A stretch of 64,000 bases of DNA, taken from positions 310,001 to 374,000 of the forward strand of contig JAVDKK010000004.1 of assembly GCA_030849945.1 (NCBI GenBank), given 5' to 3'. The notes below the pieces were generated by a model. That model was not told the DNA's origin and did not search any database. It worked only from the letters and a program-made list of their open reading frames with translations. The translations under genes were made by a program, and so were the position numbers. The DNA is from Schauerella fraxinea (GTDB taxonomy: Bacteria; Pseudomonadota; Gammaproteobacteria; Burkholderiales; Burkholderiaceae_B). Below are positions 50,038-59,753 of this stretch, piece by piece. Numbering within the stretch: the first letter of the stretch is position 1; every line of letters starts with the position of its first letter.

Positions 50038-52338
50038 TCACCAGCGGTAGCGCAGCGTGGCGCGAACCGAACGCTGATAGCCGTACCAGCACCACGATTC
50101 GGAGAGGCACGACGCCACGTATTCCTTGTCGAACAGGTTGGTCACGTTCAGTGCCACGTTCATTCCCTTGAATTGGGGATTCATGCGGCCCAGATCGTAA
50201 TCGATGGCCGCATCCACCAACGTGGCGTCCGGCACCTTCAACACGCCCGAGTCATCCGCGCTCGCGCCCAGATAACGCACGCCCGCGGCCAGACCGAGCC
50301 CTTGCAGCGCACCTTCCTGCAACTGATAGCGCGTCCACACCGACGCCTGATGCTTGGGCACACCGTAAGGACGTTGACCCACGCGGCTCACGCCTTGGGC
50401 GTTAGGATTGTCCTTGGTGTACTTGTTGCCGATGTACGAATAGTTGCCGATCACGCTTAGGCCCTTCGCCACTTCGCCACGCGCTTCAAATTCCATCCCG
50501 CGCGTGCGCACCTCACCCGTTTGCACCACGCAGTTGGGTTGTTGCGGTGCGCAACCCGGCGCCGTGGCTGTCAGGTTCTGGCGCCGGATATCGAAACCCG
50601 CCACGGTAAAGATGGCCGTGGTACCCACCGGTTGATACTTCACACCGATTTCATACTGTTGCCCTTCAACCGGATCCAACGGCTCATTGTTGACGTCAAA
50701 ACCGCTTTGCGGCTCGAACGACTCTGAGTAGCTGACGTACGGTGCGAAGCCATTGTCGAAGTTGTAGATGGCGCCCGCACGACCCGTAAACGCTTCCGAA
50801 CGCGTGGTGGGGCTATGGCGCGTCGCGCCCGTGGCAAACGTCTTGGTGTCGCTGACCGAGCGCGCCCAGTCGTAACGTCCACCGAGCACCAACGACAGCC
50901 TGTCGATCTTGATCTGGTCCTGAAGATAAAGCCCGGTCTGATACTGGCGTTGCTTCGCAAACGTCGTCCAGTTGGGATCGGAAATATCCATGTGGTGATC
51001 GGGATTCAACACGTCCAGCGCAGGCGCCGCGTCGAACGCGCTGTTTTTCGTGCGCGAGTTCTGATGCTGCAAGTCGAGACCGGCGATCACGGTGTGTTGC
51101 ACCGCGCCCGTGCCGAATCGGGCCTGCAGATTATTGTCGGTCACGATCGCATCGTATTGGGCGTTGACGCCGCCCTTCGACCGATTCAGAAACAGCGCTG
51201 CCGGATCGCGGTAACCCGTGCCATTCGAGTTCGTATACACCGTGCGATAGATGCCTTCCGCGTGCGTGAAGCGCGCGCTGGATTTCGCCGTGAAGGTGTC
51301 GTTGAACTTGTGCGCCAATTCGTAGCCCACCGAGTGATGGCGGCGATCGCTGGTCTCGTAGCCGGCATCGCCGTCATAGAAGCTCGGATCCAGCTTGATG
51401 CCGTCGGGTGCCGCGCGCAGCGAGCGCAGCGCCGGGACGCCACCATACGAACCCATATGCGGGTCGCGCTGGATGTTCGCCAGCAACGTGAAGCTGGTGG
51501 CGGCCGACGGACGCCACGTAAATGCGGGCGCGATGTAGTAACGGCGTTCCTTGGTGTCGTCCAGCTGACCATCGGACATATAACCGGAGCCAGTCAAGCG
51601 GTACAGCAACTTGCCTTCTTCATCCATCGGACCGGTGAAGTCGAAGTTGGCGCGGCGATAATCGAAGTCGCCCACTTGCAGCTCGACTTCACGCTGCGTG
51701 GTGTCCAGCGGACGCTTGCTGGTCAGATTGACCGTACCGCCCGGGCCACCTTGGCCATAAAGCACGGAAGCGGGTCCCTTCAAGACGTCGACGCGCTCCA
51801 GGCGATACGAATCAACCTGCGGCAGTGCATCGCGCGAGCCGTAGACGCGCAAGCCATCCAGATAAGTGGTTGCCGAGAACCCACGCACATTGAATTGGTC
51901 CAGACGGGTCGCCGCCGCACCACGTGTCTCGGGCGCCACGCCCGAGGTGTAGCGCAGGATCTGGTTCAGGGTGTAGGCGCCCTGCTCGCGCATCTGGTCT
52001 TGCGTGATCACCGAGATCGATTGCGGCGTTTCGATGATGGGCGTATCTGTTTTCGTCGCGGTCGAGCTTACGGGCGCGGTATAGCCAAACGTGGGCGAGG
52101 TCGACGTGGCATCCACGCCATACACCTGAACCGGCGCCAATGTGGTCACGTTGCTCGACGATGCGGTGGTCGCGCCAGGCGCAGCCGTGGTGGACGTGCT
52201 CGGCACGGTTGCGGCTGATTGCGCCCACACGGGGGCTCCAGTGGTGGCCAACATGACCAACGACACTGCCGACATCGCCTGTAAAGACGGCCGGGTCCGC
52301 GCACTCCCCACGCGCAACCTCGAAGAAAACATGATCAA
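50038..52338 (-). CDS. TonB-dependent siderophore receptor
   Basis: 766 residues. Signal peptide cleaved near AQ/SAAT (residue 40). A Thr/Ser/Ala-rich segment leads to a likely TonB box (TLAPVQVYG, 66-74). The plug domain has ETPQSISVITQDQMREQGAY, NVRGFSATTYLDGLRV and GPASVLYGQGGPGGTVNLTSKRP, as in FhuA/FhuE-type ferric-hydroxamate receptors. The 22-strand barrel ends in RATLRYRW with a terminal aromatic residue. A Cys pair (CLSESWC) near the C-terminus recalls FhuA-type loops. A Fur box precedes the gene. Substrate is not identifiable; a ferri-siderophore is likely. Confidence 0.93.
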   Translation of the reverse strand: MIMFSSRLRVGSARTRPSLQAMSAVSLVMLATTGAPVWAQSAATVPSTSTTAAPGATTASSSNVTTLAPVQVYGVDATSTSPTFGYTAPVSSTATKTDTPIIETPQSISVITQDQMREQGAYTLNQILRYTSGVAPETRGAAATRLDQFNVRGFSATTYLDGLRVYGSRDALPQVDSYRLERVDVLKGPASVLYGQGGPGGTVNLTSKRPLDTTQREVELQVGDFDYRRANFDFTGPMDEEGKLLYRLTGSGYMSDGQLDDTKERRYYIAPAFTWRPSAATSFTLLANIQRDPHMGSYGGVPALRSLRAAPDGIKLDPSFYDGDAGYETSDRRHHSVGYELAHKFNDTFTAKSSARFTHAEGIYRTVYTNSNGTGYRDPAALFLNRSKGGVNAQYDAIVTDNNLQARFGTGAVQHTVIAGLDLQHQNSRTKNSAFDAAPALDVLNPDHHMDISDPNWTTFAKQRQYQTGLYLQDQIKIDRLSLVLGGRYDWARSVSDTKTFATGATRHSPTTRSEAFTGRAGAIYNFDNGFAPYVSYSESFEPQSGFDVNNEPLDPVEGQQYEIGVKYQPVGTTAIFTVAGFDIRRQNLTATAPGCAPQQPNCVVQTGEVRTRGMEFEARGEVAKGLSVIGNYSYIGNKYTKDNPNAQGVSRVGQRPYGVPKHQASVWTRYQLQEGALQGLGLAAGVRYLGASADDSGVLKVPDATLVDAAIDYDLGRMNPQFKGMNVALNVTNLFDKEYVASCLSESWCWYGYQRSVRATLRYRW

Positions 52339-52373
52339 ACCTTACAAAATATTGACAGAGCAAGGATGATAAA

Positions 52374-52394
52374 TGATAACTACTATCGTTATCA
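52374..52394. promoter_or_regulatory. Probable Fur box upstream of the TonB receptor gene
   Basis: TGATAAC-N7-GTTATCA is a perfect dyad, and its inner 19-mer GATAACTACTATCGTTATC agrees with the Fur consensus at 14 of 19 positions. An extra GATAAAT half-site adjoins it (about 52368-52374). It lies 36 bases upstream of the receptor start, the expected position for Fur repression. Confidence 0.75.
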
Positions 52395-52506
52395 ATTTCT
52401 TTAATCTGGATTGTGGCTTTCAGGCATCTTTCAGCAATGGCGGCGGCAAAGTGACGAAAGTTCTTGCGCTGAATCGAGTGCGACGCGTGGCTGAGCGCGC
52501 GCCAAT

Positions 52507-52543
52507 GAAAAAAGCACTGCAACCCCCAGGGGGTGCAGTGCTT
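52507..52543 (-). terminator. Rho-independent terminator of zapE
   Basis: AAGCACTGCA (52512-52521) pairs with TGCAGTGCTT (52534-52543), with an inner CCCCC/GGGGG stem. On the minus strand it is followed by TTTTTTC. It lies 43 bases after the zapE stop. Confidence 0.88.
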
Positions 52544-52586
52544 CGAAAGATCATCCGGGACCGTGAAACGATCCCGATCGTCGCTC

Positions 52587-53678
52587 TTACAAATCCACCG
52601 TCATCCGGCGCTCGGAATCCAGATACTCCTTGGATTGCATCTCCATGATGCGCGACACCGTGCGATGAAACTCATTGGCCAACGTGCCATCGGTGTACAG
52701 CTCTTCCGGCTCGCACGCGGCCGACATGATGAGCTTGACCTTGTGGTCGTAGAACACGTCGATCAACCAGGTAAAGCGGCGCGCCTCGGACGATTGCCGC
52801 GGTCCCATCTTCGGCACTTCGGACAAAATCACCGCATGAAAACGGCTGGCCAATTCGAGATAATCGTTTTGCGATCGCGGGCCACCGCACAAGGTGGCGA
52901 AATCGAACCAGACCACGCTCCCGGCCAGCTTCTTGGCGCGGATCTCTCGATGCTCGATCCGCAGCACCGGGTCTTGCGCCGGCGTATCCGATAACCGTTT
53001 GAAGGCTTCGTCCAACGCGGCTTCGGCAGCCTCACCGAGCGGCGTGTGATAGCACTGCACCTGCTCCAGCGAGCGCCTGCGGTAGTCGACGCCGGCGTCC
53101 ACGTTCATCACATCCATCTTCGCCTGGATCAGCGCAATCGCCGGCAAAATGCGATCGCGATGCAGCCCGTCGGGATACAGCGTAGATGGCTCGTAATTGG
53201 ACGTCATCACAAACGATGTGCCATTTTCGAACAGCTTGAGCAGCAGGCGGTGCAGGATCATGGCATCGGCCACGTCGGACACATGAAACTCGTCAAAACA
53301 GATCAGGCGATATTTCTTGGCGATACGCTTGGCCACTTCGTCCAGCGGATCCTGCATGCCTTTCACTTCGTCGAGCGAACGATGCACGCCGCGCATGAAC
53401 TCGTGAAAATGCAGCCGCGTTTTGCGCGTCACCGGTACGGTCGCGAAAAACGCGTCCATCAAGAAACTTTTGCCCCGCCCCACGCCGCCCCAGAGATACA
53501 CGCCACGTGGCACATCGGGCCGCGTAAGCAACTTCTTGAGGGCATTGGACCGCTTGCCCTTGAATGCCACCCAGTCGTCGTAAAACGTTTGCAGACGATC
53601 GATCGCGCGCGCCTGCGCTTCATCGGGCTGATAGCCGCGCTCGGACAATTCGGCGTGGTAATAATCTCGGACGTTCAT
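52587..53678 (-). CDS. zapE: Cell division ATPase ZapE (AFG1-like)
   Basis: 363 residues from ATG 53678 (MNVRDYYHAEL); an upstream ATG at 53699 adds seven residues. Walker A is GGVGRGKS (64-71), Walker B ICFDEFHVSD, and FVMTSNYEPSTLYPDGLHRDRILPA is the AFG1 signature. ZapE is an AAA-type ATPase that acts at the Z-ring under stress in E. coli. It follows the 2-oxoglutarate dehydrogenase operon, an order common in Burkholderiales. A terminator separates it from lpdA, so it probably has its own promoter. Confidence 0.93.
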   Translation of the reverse strand: MNVRDYYHAELSERGYQPDEAQARAIDRLQTFYDDWVAFKGKRSNALKKLLTRPDVPRGVYLWGGVGRGKSFLMDAFFATVPVTRKTRLHFHEFMRGVHRSLDEVKGMQDPLDEVAKRIAKKYRLICFDEFHVSDVADAMILHRLLLKLFENGTSFVMTSNYEPSTLYPDGLHRDRILPAIALIQAKMDVMNVDAGVDYRRRSLEQVQCYHTPLGEAAEAALDEAFKRLSDTPAQDPVLRIEHREIRAKKLAGSVVWFDFATLCGGPRSQNDYLELASRFHAVILSEVPKMGPRQSSEARRFTWLIDVFYDHKVKLIMSAACEPEELYTDGTLANEFHRTVSRIMEMQSKEYLDSERRMTVDL

Positions 53679-53697
53679 ATGCGGACAGGGGCCATTC

Positions 53698-53730
53698 AAT
53701 AAAAAAGGGGCGGGTCGTAAAACCCGCCCC
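53698..53730 (-). terminator. Rho-independent terminator of the sucAB-lpdA operon
   Basis: GGGGCGGGT (53707-53715) pairs with ACCCGCCCC (53722-53730) and is followed on the minus strand by a T-run (53698-53706). It lies 30 bases after the lpdA stop. Confidence 0.9.
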
Positions 53731-53759
53731 CATCACACGTGATTCACGTGGGGTCGCAA

Positions 53760-55187
53760 TCAGAAGTTCAGTGCACGCTTATCGACAGCCAACGCTGCTT
53801 CCTTCATGGCTTCCGACAGGGTCGGATGCGCATGGCAGATGCGGGCGATGTCTTCAGCAGCGCCACGGAATTCCATGATCGTGACGGCTTCCGAGATCAA
53901 TTCCGATGCCATCGGGCCCACGATGTGGACGCCGAGCACTTCGTCGGTCTTGGCATCGGCCAGCACCTTGACGAAACCGGTGGTGTCGCCCAAAGCACGT
54001 GCACGGCCGTTGGCCACGAACGGGAAGCTGCCGGCGCGGTATTCGCGGCCTTCAGCTTTCAGCTGCTGTTCGTTCTTGCCGACCCAAGCGATTTCGGGCG
54101 AGGTGTAGATCACCCACGGCACGGTCGCGAAGTTGACGTGACCGTGCTGACCGGCAATACGCTCGGCCACGGCAACGCCCTCTTCCTCGGCCTTGTGCGC
54201 GAGCATCGGACCGCGCACCACGTCACCGATGGCCCACACGTTCGACAGATTGGTTTTGCAATCTTCGTCCACGGCCACGAAACCGCGTTCGTCGAGCTTC
54301 AGGCCCACGGCTGCTGCGTTCAAGCCGCCGGTGAACGGCACGCGGCCGATCGAGACGATGAGTTTGTCGACCACGAGGGTTTTTTCAGCGCCCGAAGCGT
54401 CCTGGTACGGCAGCGTTACCGACTTGGCCGTCGCTTTCACTTCGCCGATCTTCACACCGGTTTCGATCTTCAGGCCTTGCTTCGTGAACGCCTTCATCGC
54501 TTCCTTGGCCACTTGCGTATCGCAAGCCGAGAGGAACTCGGGCATGGCTTCCAGAATCGTCACATCCGAACCCAGGCGGCGCCACACGCTGCCCATTTCG
54601 AGACCGATCACGCCGGCGCCAATCACGCCCAGCGTCTTGGGCACGCCACCGATGCGCAATGCGCCGTCGTTGGAGAGCACTTGCGTTTCGTCGAACGGCA
54701 GACCCGGCAATTCACGTGCGGCCGAACCGGTCGCCACGATGATGTGCTTGCCCACGAGGTCGTCTTCCGTCTTGCCGGTGACCTTGATGTTCCAGCCGCC
54801 GTCCACTTGGCCGGCGAATTCGCCCTTGCCGTGGAAGAAGGTGATCTTGTTCTTCTTGAACAGATACAGCACGCCTTCGTTGTTCTGCTTGACCACCACG
54901 TTCTTGCGGGCCAGCATCTTGTCGAGCTTCAGGCTCACGCCCTTGACTTCGATACCGTGCTCTTCGAAGTGGTGATTCACTTGCTCGAAGTGCTCGGACG
55001 ACTGCAGCAATGCTTTGGACGGAATGCAGCCCACGTTGGTGCACGTGCCGCCGGGGGCCGGCTTGCCGTCGGCGGTTTCCCAAGCGTCGATGCAAGCGAC
55101 CGACATTCCCAATTGTGCAGCGCGAATCGCTGCAATGTAGCCACCGGGACCTGCGCCGATCACCACCACGTCAAACTGTTTGGACAT
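53760..55187 (-). CDS. lpdA: Dihydrolipoyl dehydrogenase (E3)
   Basis: 475 residues from ATG 55187 (MSKQFDVVVIGAGPGG); an ATG at 55193 is two codons upstream. The FAD-binding GAGPGG, the redox disulphide C49/C54 in GGTCTNVGCIPSKALL, the NAD-binding GVIGAGVIGLEMGSVW and the C-terminal HAHPTLSEA with the catalytic His-Glu pair are present. E3 re-oxidises the lipoyl group of the 2-oxoglutarate dehydrogenase complex, passing electrons to NAD. It is the last gene of sucA-sucB-lpdA. Confidence 0.97.
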   Translation of the reverse strand: MSKQFDVVVIGAGPGGYIAAIRAAQLGMSVACIDAWETADGKPAPGGTCTNVGCIPSKALLQSSEHFEQVNHHFEEHGIEVKGVSLKLDKMLARKNVVVKQNNEGVLYLFKKNKITFFHGKGEFAGQVDGGWNIKVTGKTEDDLVGKHIIVATGSAARELPGLPFDETQVLSNDGALRIGGVPKTLGVIGAGVIGLEMGSVWRRLGSDVTILEAMPEFLSACDTQVAKEAMKAFTKQGLKIETGVKIGEVKATAKSVTLPYQDASGAEKTLVVDKLIVSIGRVPFTGGLNAAAVGLKLDERGFVAVDEDCKTNLSNVWAIGDVVRGPMLAHKAEEEGVAVAERIAGQHGHVNFATVPWVIYTSPEIAWVGKNEQQLKAEGREYRAGSFPFVANGRARALGDTTGFVKVLADAKTDEVLGVHIVGPMASELISEAVTIMEFRGAAEDIARICHAHPTLSEAMKEAALAVDKRALNF

Positions 55188-55248
55188 AACCATCTCGCAA
55201 AAAAAGTTCAGGGCGGTTCGAACTCGCGTTCAAACCCCAGAGCGCTAG

Positions 55249-55275
55249 AAAAACGCGGCGCCTAGGCGCCGCGTT
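55249..55275 (-). terminator. Perfect 24-bp palindrome with T-run after sucB
   Basis: AACGCGGCGCC (55252-55262) and GGCGCCGCGTT (55265-55275) form a perfect palindrome, with Ts on the minus strand. It lies between sucB and lpdA, so it may partially terminate and lower lpdA expression. Confidence 0.75.
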
Positions 55276-55289
55276 CATCCTGCCGACGC

Positions 55290-56519
55290 TTACAGGTCGA
55301 GCAGCAGGCGCTGCGGATCTTCCAGCGCATCCTTCATGGCGACCAGCGCCAGCACGGCTTCGCGGCCGTCGATGATGCGGTGGTCATAGGACAGCGCCAG
55401 GTAGTTGATCGGACGGATCACGATCTGGCCCTTCTCGACCACGGCGCGTTCCTTGGTGGCGTGAACGCCCAGGATGGCCGACTGCGGCGGGTTGATGATC
55501 GGGGTCGACAACATCGAGCCGAACACGCCACCGTTGGAGATGGAGAACGTGCCGCCCGTCATTTCTTCGATCGTAAGCTTGCCTTCGCCGGCACGCTTGC
55601 CGAATTCGGCGATCTGCTTTTCGATCTCGGCGATGCTGAGTTGATCGGCATTGCGCAGAACCGGCACCACCAGACCGCGCGGGCTGCCCACGGCGATACC
55701 GATGTCGAAGTAGCCGTGATAGATGATGTCCTTGCCGTCGACCGAAGCGTTGACGACCGGGTACTTCTTCAGCGCGGCAACGGCCGCCTTCACGAAGAAC
55801 GACATGAAGCCCAGCTTGACGCCGTGCTCTTTCTCAAACTTCTCTTTGTACTGATTGCGCAGGTTGATGACGGCCTGCATGTTCACTTCGTTGAACGTCG
55901 TGAGGATGGCGTTTTCTTGCTGCGATTGCAGCAGACGCTCAGCCACGCGAGCGCGCAGACGGCTCATCGGCACGCGTTGTTCCGGACGGCCGTCCAACGA
56001 CACCTGGGCCGGCGCGGCCGAGGCTGCGGCAGCCGGCTTGGCGCCGCTTTCCGAGGCCGACACAGCGTCGCCCTTGGTGACGCGGCCACCGCGACCCGTG
56101 CCGCTGACGGACGACGGATCGACATTGCTGTCGGCCATGATCTTGGCAGCGGCAGGCGAGGCGGCGGTGCTGGCCGAACCGGCGGCAGGTGCCGACGCGG
56201 CGGCGGCCGGTGCAGCGGCAGCAGCCGATGCGGCAGTTTCAGCCTTGGGGGCCGGCGTTGCAGCAGCAGCGCCCTTGCCTTCGGTGTCGATGCGGGCGAT
56301 CGGCTCGCCCGAGGTGACCAGGCTGCCATCGGCCTTGACGATTTCGGTCAAGACGCCCGAGGCCGGTGCCGGCACTTCGAGCACGACTTTGTCGGTTTCG
56401 ACTTCAATCAGGATCTCGTCCTCTTTGATTGCATCGCCCGGCTTCTTCTTCCACGTCATGAGCGTGGCTTCGGAAACGGACTCGGACAACTGGGGGACGA
56501 CGACGTCTTTGATAGCCAT
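55290..56519 (-). CDS. sucB: Dihydrolipoyl succinyltransferase E2 (2-oxoglutarate dehydrogenase complex)
   Basis: 409 residues. The lipoyl domain (about 1-78) carries the lipoylated K44 in IEVETDKVVLEVP. An Ala/Pro-rich mobile linker (about 80-122) follows, then the E1/E3-binding domain (KIMADSNVDPSSVSGTGRGGRVTKGD) and the catalytic domain with SYDHRIIDGREAV holding the active histidine and aspartate. It transfers the succinyl group from E1 to CoA. Located between sucA and lpdA. Confidence 0.97.
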   Translation of the reverse strand: MAIKDVVVPQLSESVSEATLMTWKKKPGDAIKEDEILIEVETDKVVLEVPAPASGVLTEIVKADGSLVTSGEPIARIDTEGKGAAAATPAPKAETAASAAAAAPAAAASAPAAGSASTAASPAAAKIMADSNVDPSSVSGTGRGGRVTKGDAVSASESGAKPAAAASAAPAQVSLDGRPEQRVPMSRLRARVAERLLQSQQENAILTTFNEVNMQAVINLRNQYKEKFEKEHGVKLGFMSFFVKAAVAALKKYPVVNASVDGKDIIYHGYFDIGIAVGSPRGLVVPVLRNADQLSIAEIEKQIAEFGKRAGEGKLTIEEMTGGTFSISNGGVFGSMLSTPIINPPQSAILGVHATKERAVVEKGQIVIRPINYLALSYDHRIIDGREAVLALVAMKDALEDPQRLLLDL

Positions 56520-56565
56520 GATGTATGTATGCCTTATGAATTTTTTTCGAGTTGCGAGATCGTAA

Positions 56566-59439
56566 TTACTTGGTCAGCATGAAGCCTTTGAAGCGCGGCG
56601 CCAGAGCGGCGTCGACCAACGCCTTTTGTTGCTCTTGGTGCTTGGCCAGGTAGCCCACTGCAGGCGATGCCGACGCGGCGCGTCCGGCATAGCTCAGCTT
56701 CTGACCTTCACGCATGTTTTCGTACAAGTGGTGCTGAACGTAGAACCAGGGACCCTGGTTTTGCGGTTCGTCTTGCACCCATACGATCTCGGTCGCTTTC
56801 GGATATTTGGCGAGTTCGGACTGGAACGACTTGTGTGCGAACGGATACAGCTGTTCCACACGCACCACGGCGATGTCGTCGATCTCGCGTTCCTTGCGTG
56901 CATTGACCAGGTCGTAATAGACCTTGCCCGAGCACGCCAACACGCGTTTGACCTTGGCGGCATCGACGGTGTCGCTGACTTCTCCGATCACCGGATGGAA
57001 GTGACCGTTGGCCAATTCGTTCAACGGCGAACCGGCGTCCTTGTTGCGCAACAACGACTTCGGCGTCAGGATCACCAGCGGCTTGCGGAACTGGCGGATC
57101 ATCTGGCGGCGCAGCAGGTGGAAAATCTGCGCGGCCGACGTCGGCTGCACCACCTGGATGTTGTTGTCGGCGCAAGACTGCAGGAAGCGCTCGATACGGG
57201 CCGAAGAGTGCTCCGGGCCTTGACCTTCGTAACCGTGCGGCAGCATCAAGGTCAGGCCGGACTGACGACCCCACTTGGCTTCGCCGGCGGTGATGAACTG
57301 ATCGATCACCACTTGCGCGCCGTTGACGAAGTCACCGAACTGCGCTTCCCAGATCACGAGCGTATTGGGCTCGGCGCTCGAGTAGCCGTATTCGAAAGCC
57401 AGCACGGCTTCTTCGGACAGCACCGAGTCGATGACCGTAAACGGGGCCTGACCTTCCGACACGTTCTGCAGCGGAATATAGGCGCCATCGTTCCAGCGTT
57501 CGCGGTTTTGATCATGCAGCACGGCGTGGCGGTGCGTAAACGTACCGCGACCCGAATCCTGACCCGTGATGCGGATGGCGTAACCCGACGCCACCAGCGA
57601 AGCAAAGCCCAGATGCTCGCCCATGCCCCAATCGAGGTTCTGGTCGCCACGGCCCATATTGCGGCGGTCGTTGAGCAGCTTGGCCACCAGCGGGTGAACG
57701 GTAAAACCGTCCGGCACCGTGGTGATGCGCTCAGCCAGGCGCTTCAGTTCGGCCAGCGGCACGGCCGTATCGGCCTGATCGGTCCACTTGGCGTTCATGT
57801 ACGGCGACCAGTCGATCGCGTACTTGCTCTTGTAGTCGGTCAGCACGGGTTCGATCGTGCGCTGGCCGTCTTCCATGAGTTGGCGGTAGTTCTTGACGAA
57901 TTGATCGCCCTCGCCTTCGCTCAACACGCCTTGGGCTTCGAGCTTGTCGGCGTACAGCTTGCGCGTGCCGGGATGATGGCCAATGCGCTTGTACATCAAC
58001 GGCTGCGTGAGCGACGGAGTGTCTTGCTCGTTGTGGCCCAGCTTGCGGAAGCAGACGATGTCGACGACGACGTCATGATGGAATTCCATGCGGTATTCGA
58101 TCGCGAGCTTGGTCACGAACACAACGGCTTCAGGATCGTCGCCGTTGACGTGGAACACCGGCGCCTCGATCATCTTGACCACGTCGGTGCAATACAACGT
58201 CGAGCGCGAGTCGCGCGGGTCGGACGTCGTGAAACCGATCTGGTTGTTGATGACGACGTGCAGCGTGCCGCCCGTGCCGTAACCGCGCGTTTGCGCCAGG
58301 TTCAGCGTTTCCATCACCACGCCTTGACCGGCGAAGGCTGCATCGCCGTGCACAAGCACCGGCAGCACTTGCACGCCAGCGTGATCGCCGCGGCGTTCTT
58401 GACGCGCGCGAACGCTGCCTTCGACCACGGGGTTGACGATTTCAAGGTGGGACGGGTTGAACGCAAGCGACAGGTGAACCGGACCGCCACGGGTCGAGAC
58501 GTCGCTCGAGAAACCGTTGTGGTACTTCACGTCGCCGTCGGTCAGACCTTCGGCGTGCTTGCCTTCGAACTCGGCAAACAGATCGCCGGGCATCTTGCCC
58601 ATGATGTTGACCAGGAGGTTCAGGCGGCCGCGGTGAGCCATGCCCACGATGACTTCCTGCACGCCCTTGTCACCCGCGTGATTGACGATTTCGTCCATAC
58701 ACGCGATGAAGCTTTCGCCGCCTTCCAGCGAGAACCGCTTCTGGCCGACATACTTCGTATGCAGGAAGCGCTCGAGCCCTTCGGACTCGGTCAATTGCTG
58801 CAGGATGTGGCGTTTTTCTTCGGCGCTGTAGTTGGGCGTGCCCAACGACGTCTCGAGGCGCTCCGAAATCCAGCGCTTGGCGGCCGGGTCGGACATGTGC
58901 GTGAACTCGGCGCCCACGCTGCGGCAATAGGTATCGCGCAGCGATTTCAGGATCTCGCGCAGCGTCATGGTGCTGGCGGTCGTGAAATAGGTATTGGTGG
59001 CCGAATAGACTTGATCCAGATCCGATTCGCTCAGGCCGTAGAAGGCCGGATCGAGTTCGGGAATCGTGGGGCGTTCCTGGCGACGCAGCGGATCGAGATC
59101 CGCAATGCGCGAGCCGAGCGAACGGTAGGCACCAATCAGAGACTGGACCGAAACCTGCTTGCTGGCCTTGTCGAGATCGGGCGCCTGGCCGCGAACGACA
59201 TGGAACGCATTGGCGCGTGCGCGCTGTGCGAACGATTCCACGATCGGCGCATGCGCCTGATCGCGTGTGGATTCCTGGCCGTCCGTAGCTGGCGCATGCT
59301 GCAACTGATCGAAGTAGTTGCGCCAATTTTCGGGAATCGCGCTTGGATTGTCGAGATAGGACTCATAGAGCTCCTCGACATAGGGCGCGTTACCCCCGAA
59401 CAAATAGGACGTGGATAGGGATTCTTTTTCCGAAGACAT
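56566..59439 (-). CDS. sucA: 2-oxoglutarate dehydrogenase E1
   Basis: 957 residues from ATG 59439 (MSSEKESLSTSYLFGGNAPY); AAGGTGAAG upstream supports it, and an in-frame GTG at 59451 would add four residues. ThDP-dependent decarboxylase of the TCA cycle. Motifs: E2-binding N-terminus YLFGGNAPYVEELYESYL, VHGDAAFAGQGVVMETLNLAQ with the GD of the ThDP site near residue 365, NNQIGFTTSDPRDSRST, and the C-terminal QDEPQNQGPWFYVQHHL. It starts the sucA-sucB-lpdA operon. Confidence 0.97.
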   Translation of the reverse strand: MSSEKESLSTSYLFGGNAPYVEELYESYLDNPSAIPENWRNYFDQLQHAPATDGQESTRDQAHAPIVESFAQRARANAFHVVRGQAPDLDKASKQVSVQSLIGAYRSLGSRIADLDPLRRQERPTIPELDPAFYGLSESDLDQVYSATNTYFTTASTMTLREILKSLRDTYCRSVGAEFTHMSDPAAKRWISERLETSLGTPNYSAEEKRHILQQLTESEGLERFLHTKYVGQKRFSLEGGESFIACMDEIVNHAGDKGVQEVIVGMAHRGRLNLLVNIMGKMPGDLFAEFEGKHAEGLTDGDVKYHNGFSSDVSTRGGPVHLSLAFNPSHLEIVNPVVEGSVRARQERRGDHAGVQVLPVLVHGDAAFAGQGVVMETLNLAQTRGYGTGGTLHVVINNQIGFTTSDPRDSRSTLYCTDVVKMIEAPVFHVNGDDPEAVVFVTKLAIEYRMEFHHDVVVDIVCFRKLGHNEQDTPSLTQPLMYKRIGHHPGTRKLYADKLEAQGVLSEGEGDQFVKNYRQLMEDGQRTIEPVLTDYKSKYAIDWSPYMNAKWTDQADTAVPLAELKRLAERITTVPDGFTVHPLVAKLLNDRRNMGRGDQNLDWGMGEHLGFASLVASGYAIRITGQDSGRGTFTHRHAVLHDQNRERWNDGAYIPLQNVSEGQAPFTVIDSVLSEEAVLAFEYGYSSAEPNTLVIWEAQFGDFVNGAQVVIDQFITAGEAKWGRQSGLTLMLPHGYEGQGPEHSSARIERFLQSCADNNIQVVQPTSAAQIFHLLRRQMIRQFRKPLVILTPKSLLRNKDAGSPLNELANGHFHPVIGEVSDTVDAAKVKRVLACSGKVYYDLVNARKEREIDDIAVVRVEQLYPFAHKSFQSELAKYPKATEIVWVQDEPQNQGPWFYVQHHLYENMREGQKLSYAGRAASASPAVGYLAKHQEQQKALVDAALAPRFKGFMLTK

Positions 59440-59753
59440 TAATTGCTTCACCTTGCCGGGTGTCTCACCCGATGCGATGCAGGAAAACCTTCCGCGACAC
59501 GGCTTAACCGGTTAGCGGATAGCGGGGGCAGAAGGCGACGTACTAGCCTTGATAGCCGTATCCAATGAGTATAGCGCCTTGAAACGTCTGCCGTCTTTGG
59601 GTGTACTGCATCGCTGTGGAAGTTACACGACATGGTGCAACGCATCATGTCGATCGCGTCGCCATCCTCTGCAAAAAGCGCGGATGTGGCTCGCAAGATG
59701 AAGACACCTCCCGCCGAGGAAAATTATTTCAGTCGATGTCGCATTCGGACTGG
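59440..59753. promoter_or_regulatory. 314-bp region upstream of sucA
   Basis: No gene is visible. On the minus strand a -10-like TATACT lies at 59568-59573 without a good -35. A dyad CGACATG/CATGTCG (59628-59634, 59646-59652) is a possible regulator site. The sucA promoter should be here, but I cannot place it firmly. Confidence 0.4.

Noticed and set aside
56626..59418. 930-codon open frame antisense to sucA
   Set aside because: It mirrors the sucA codons exactly in the opposite strand, has His/Arg/Val-biased composition without domains, and no ribosome-binding site; a typical shadow frame in high-GC DNA.
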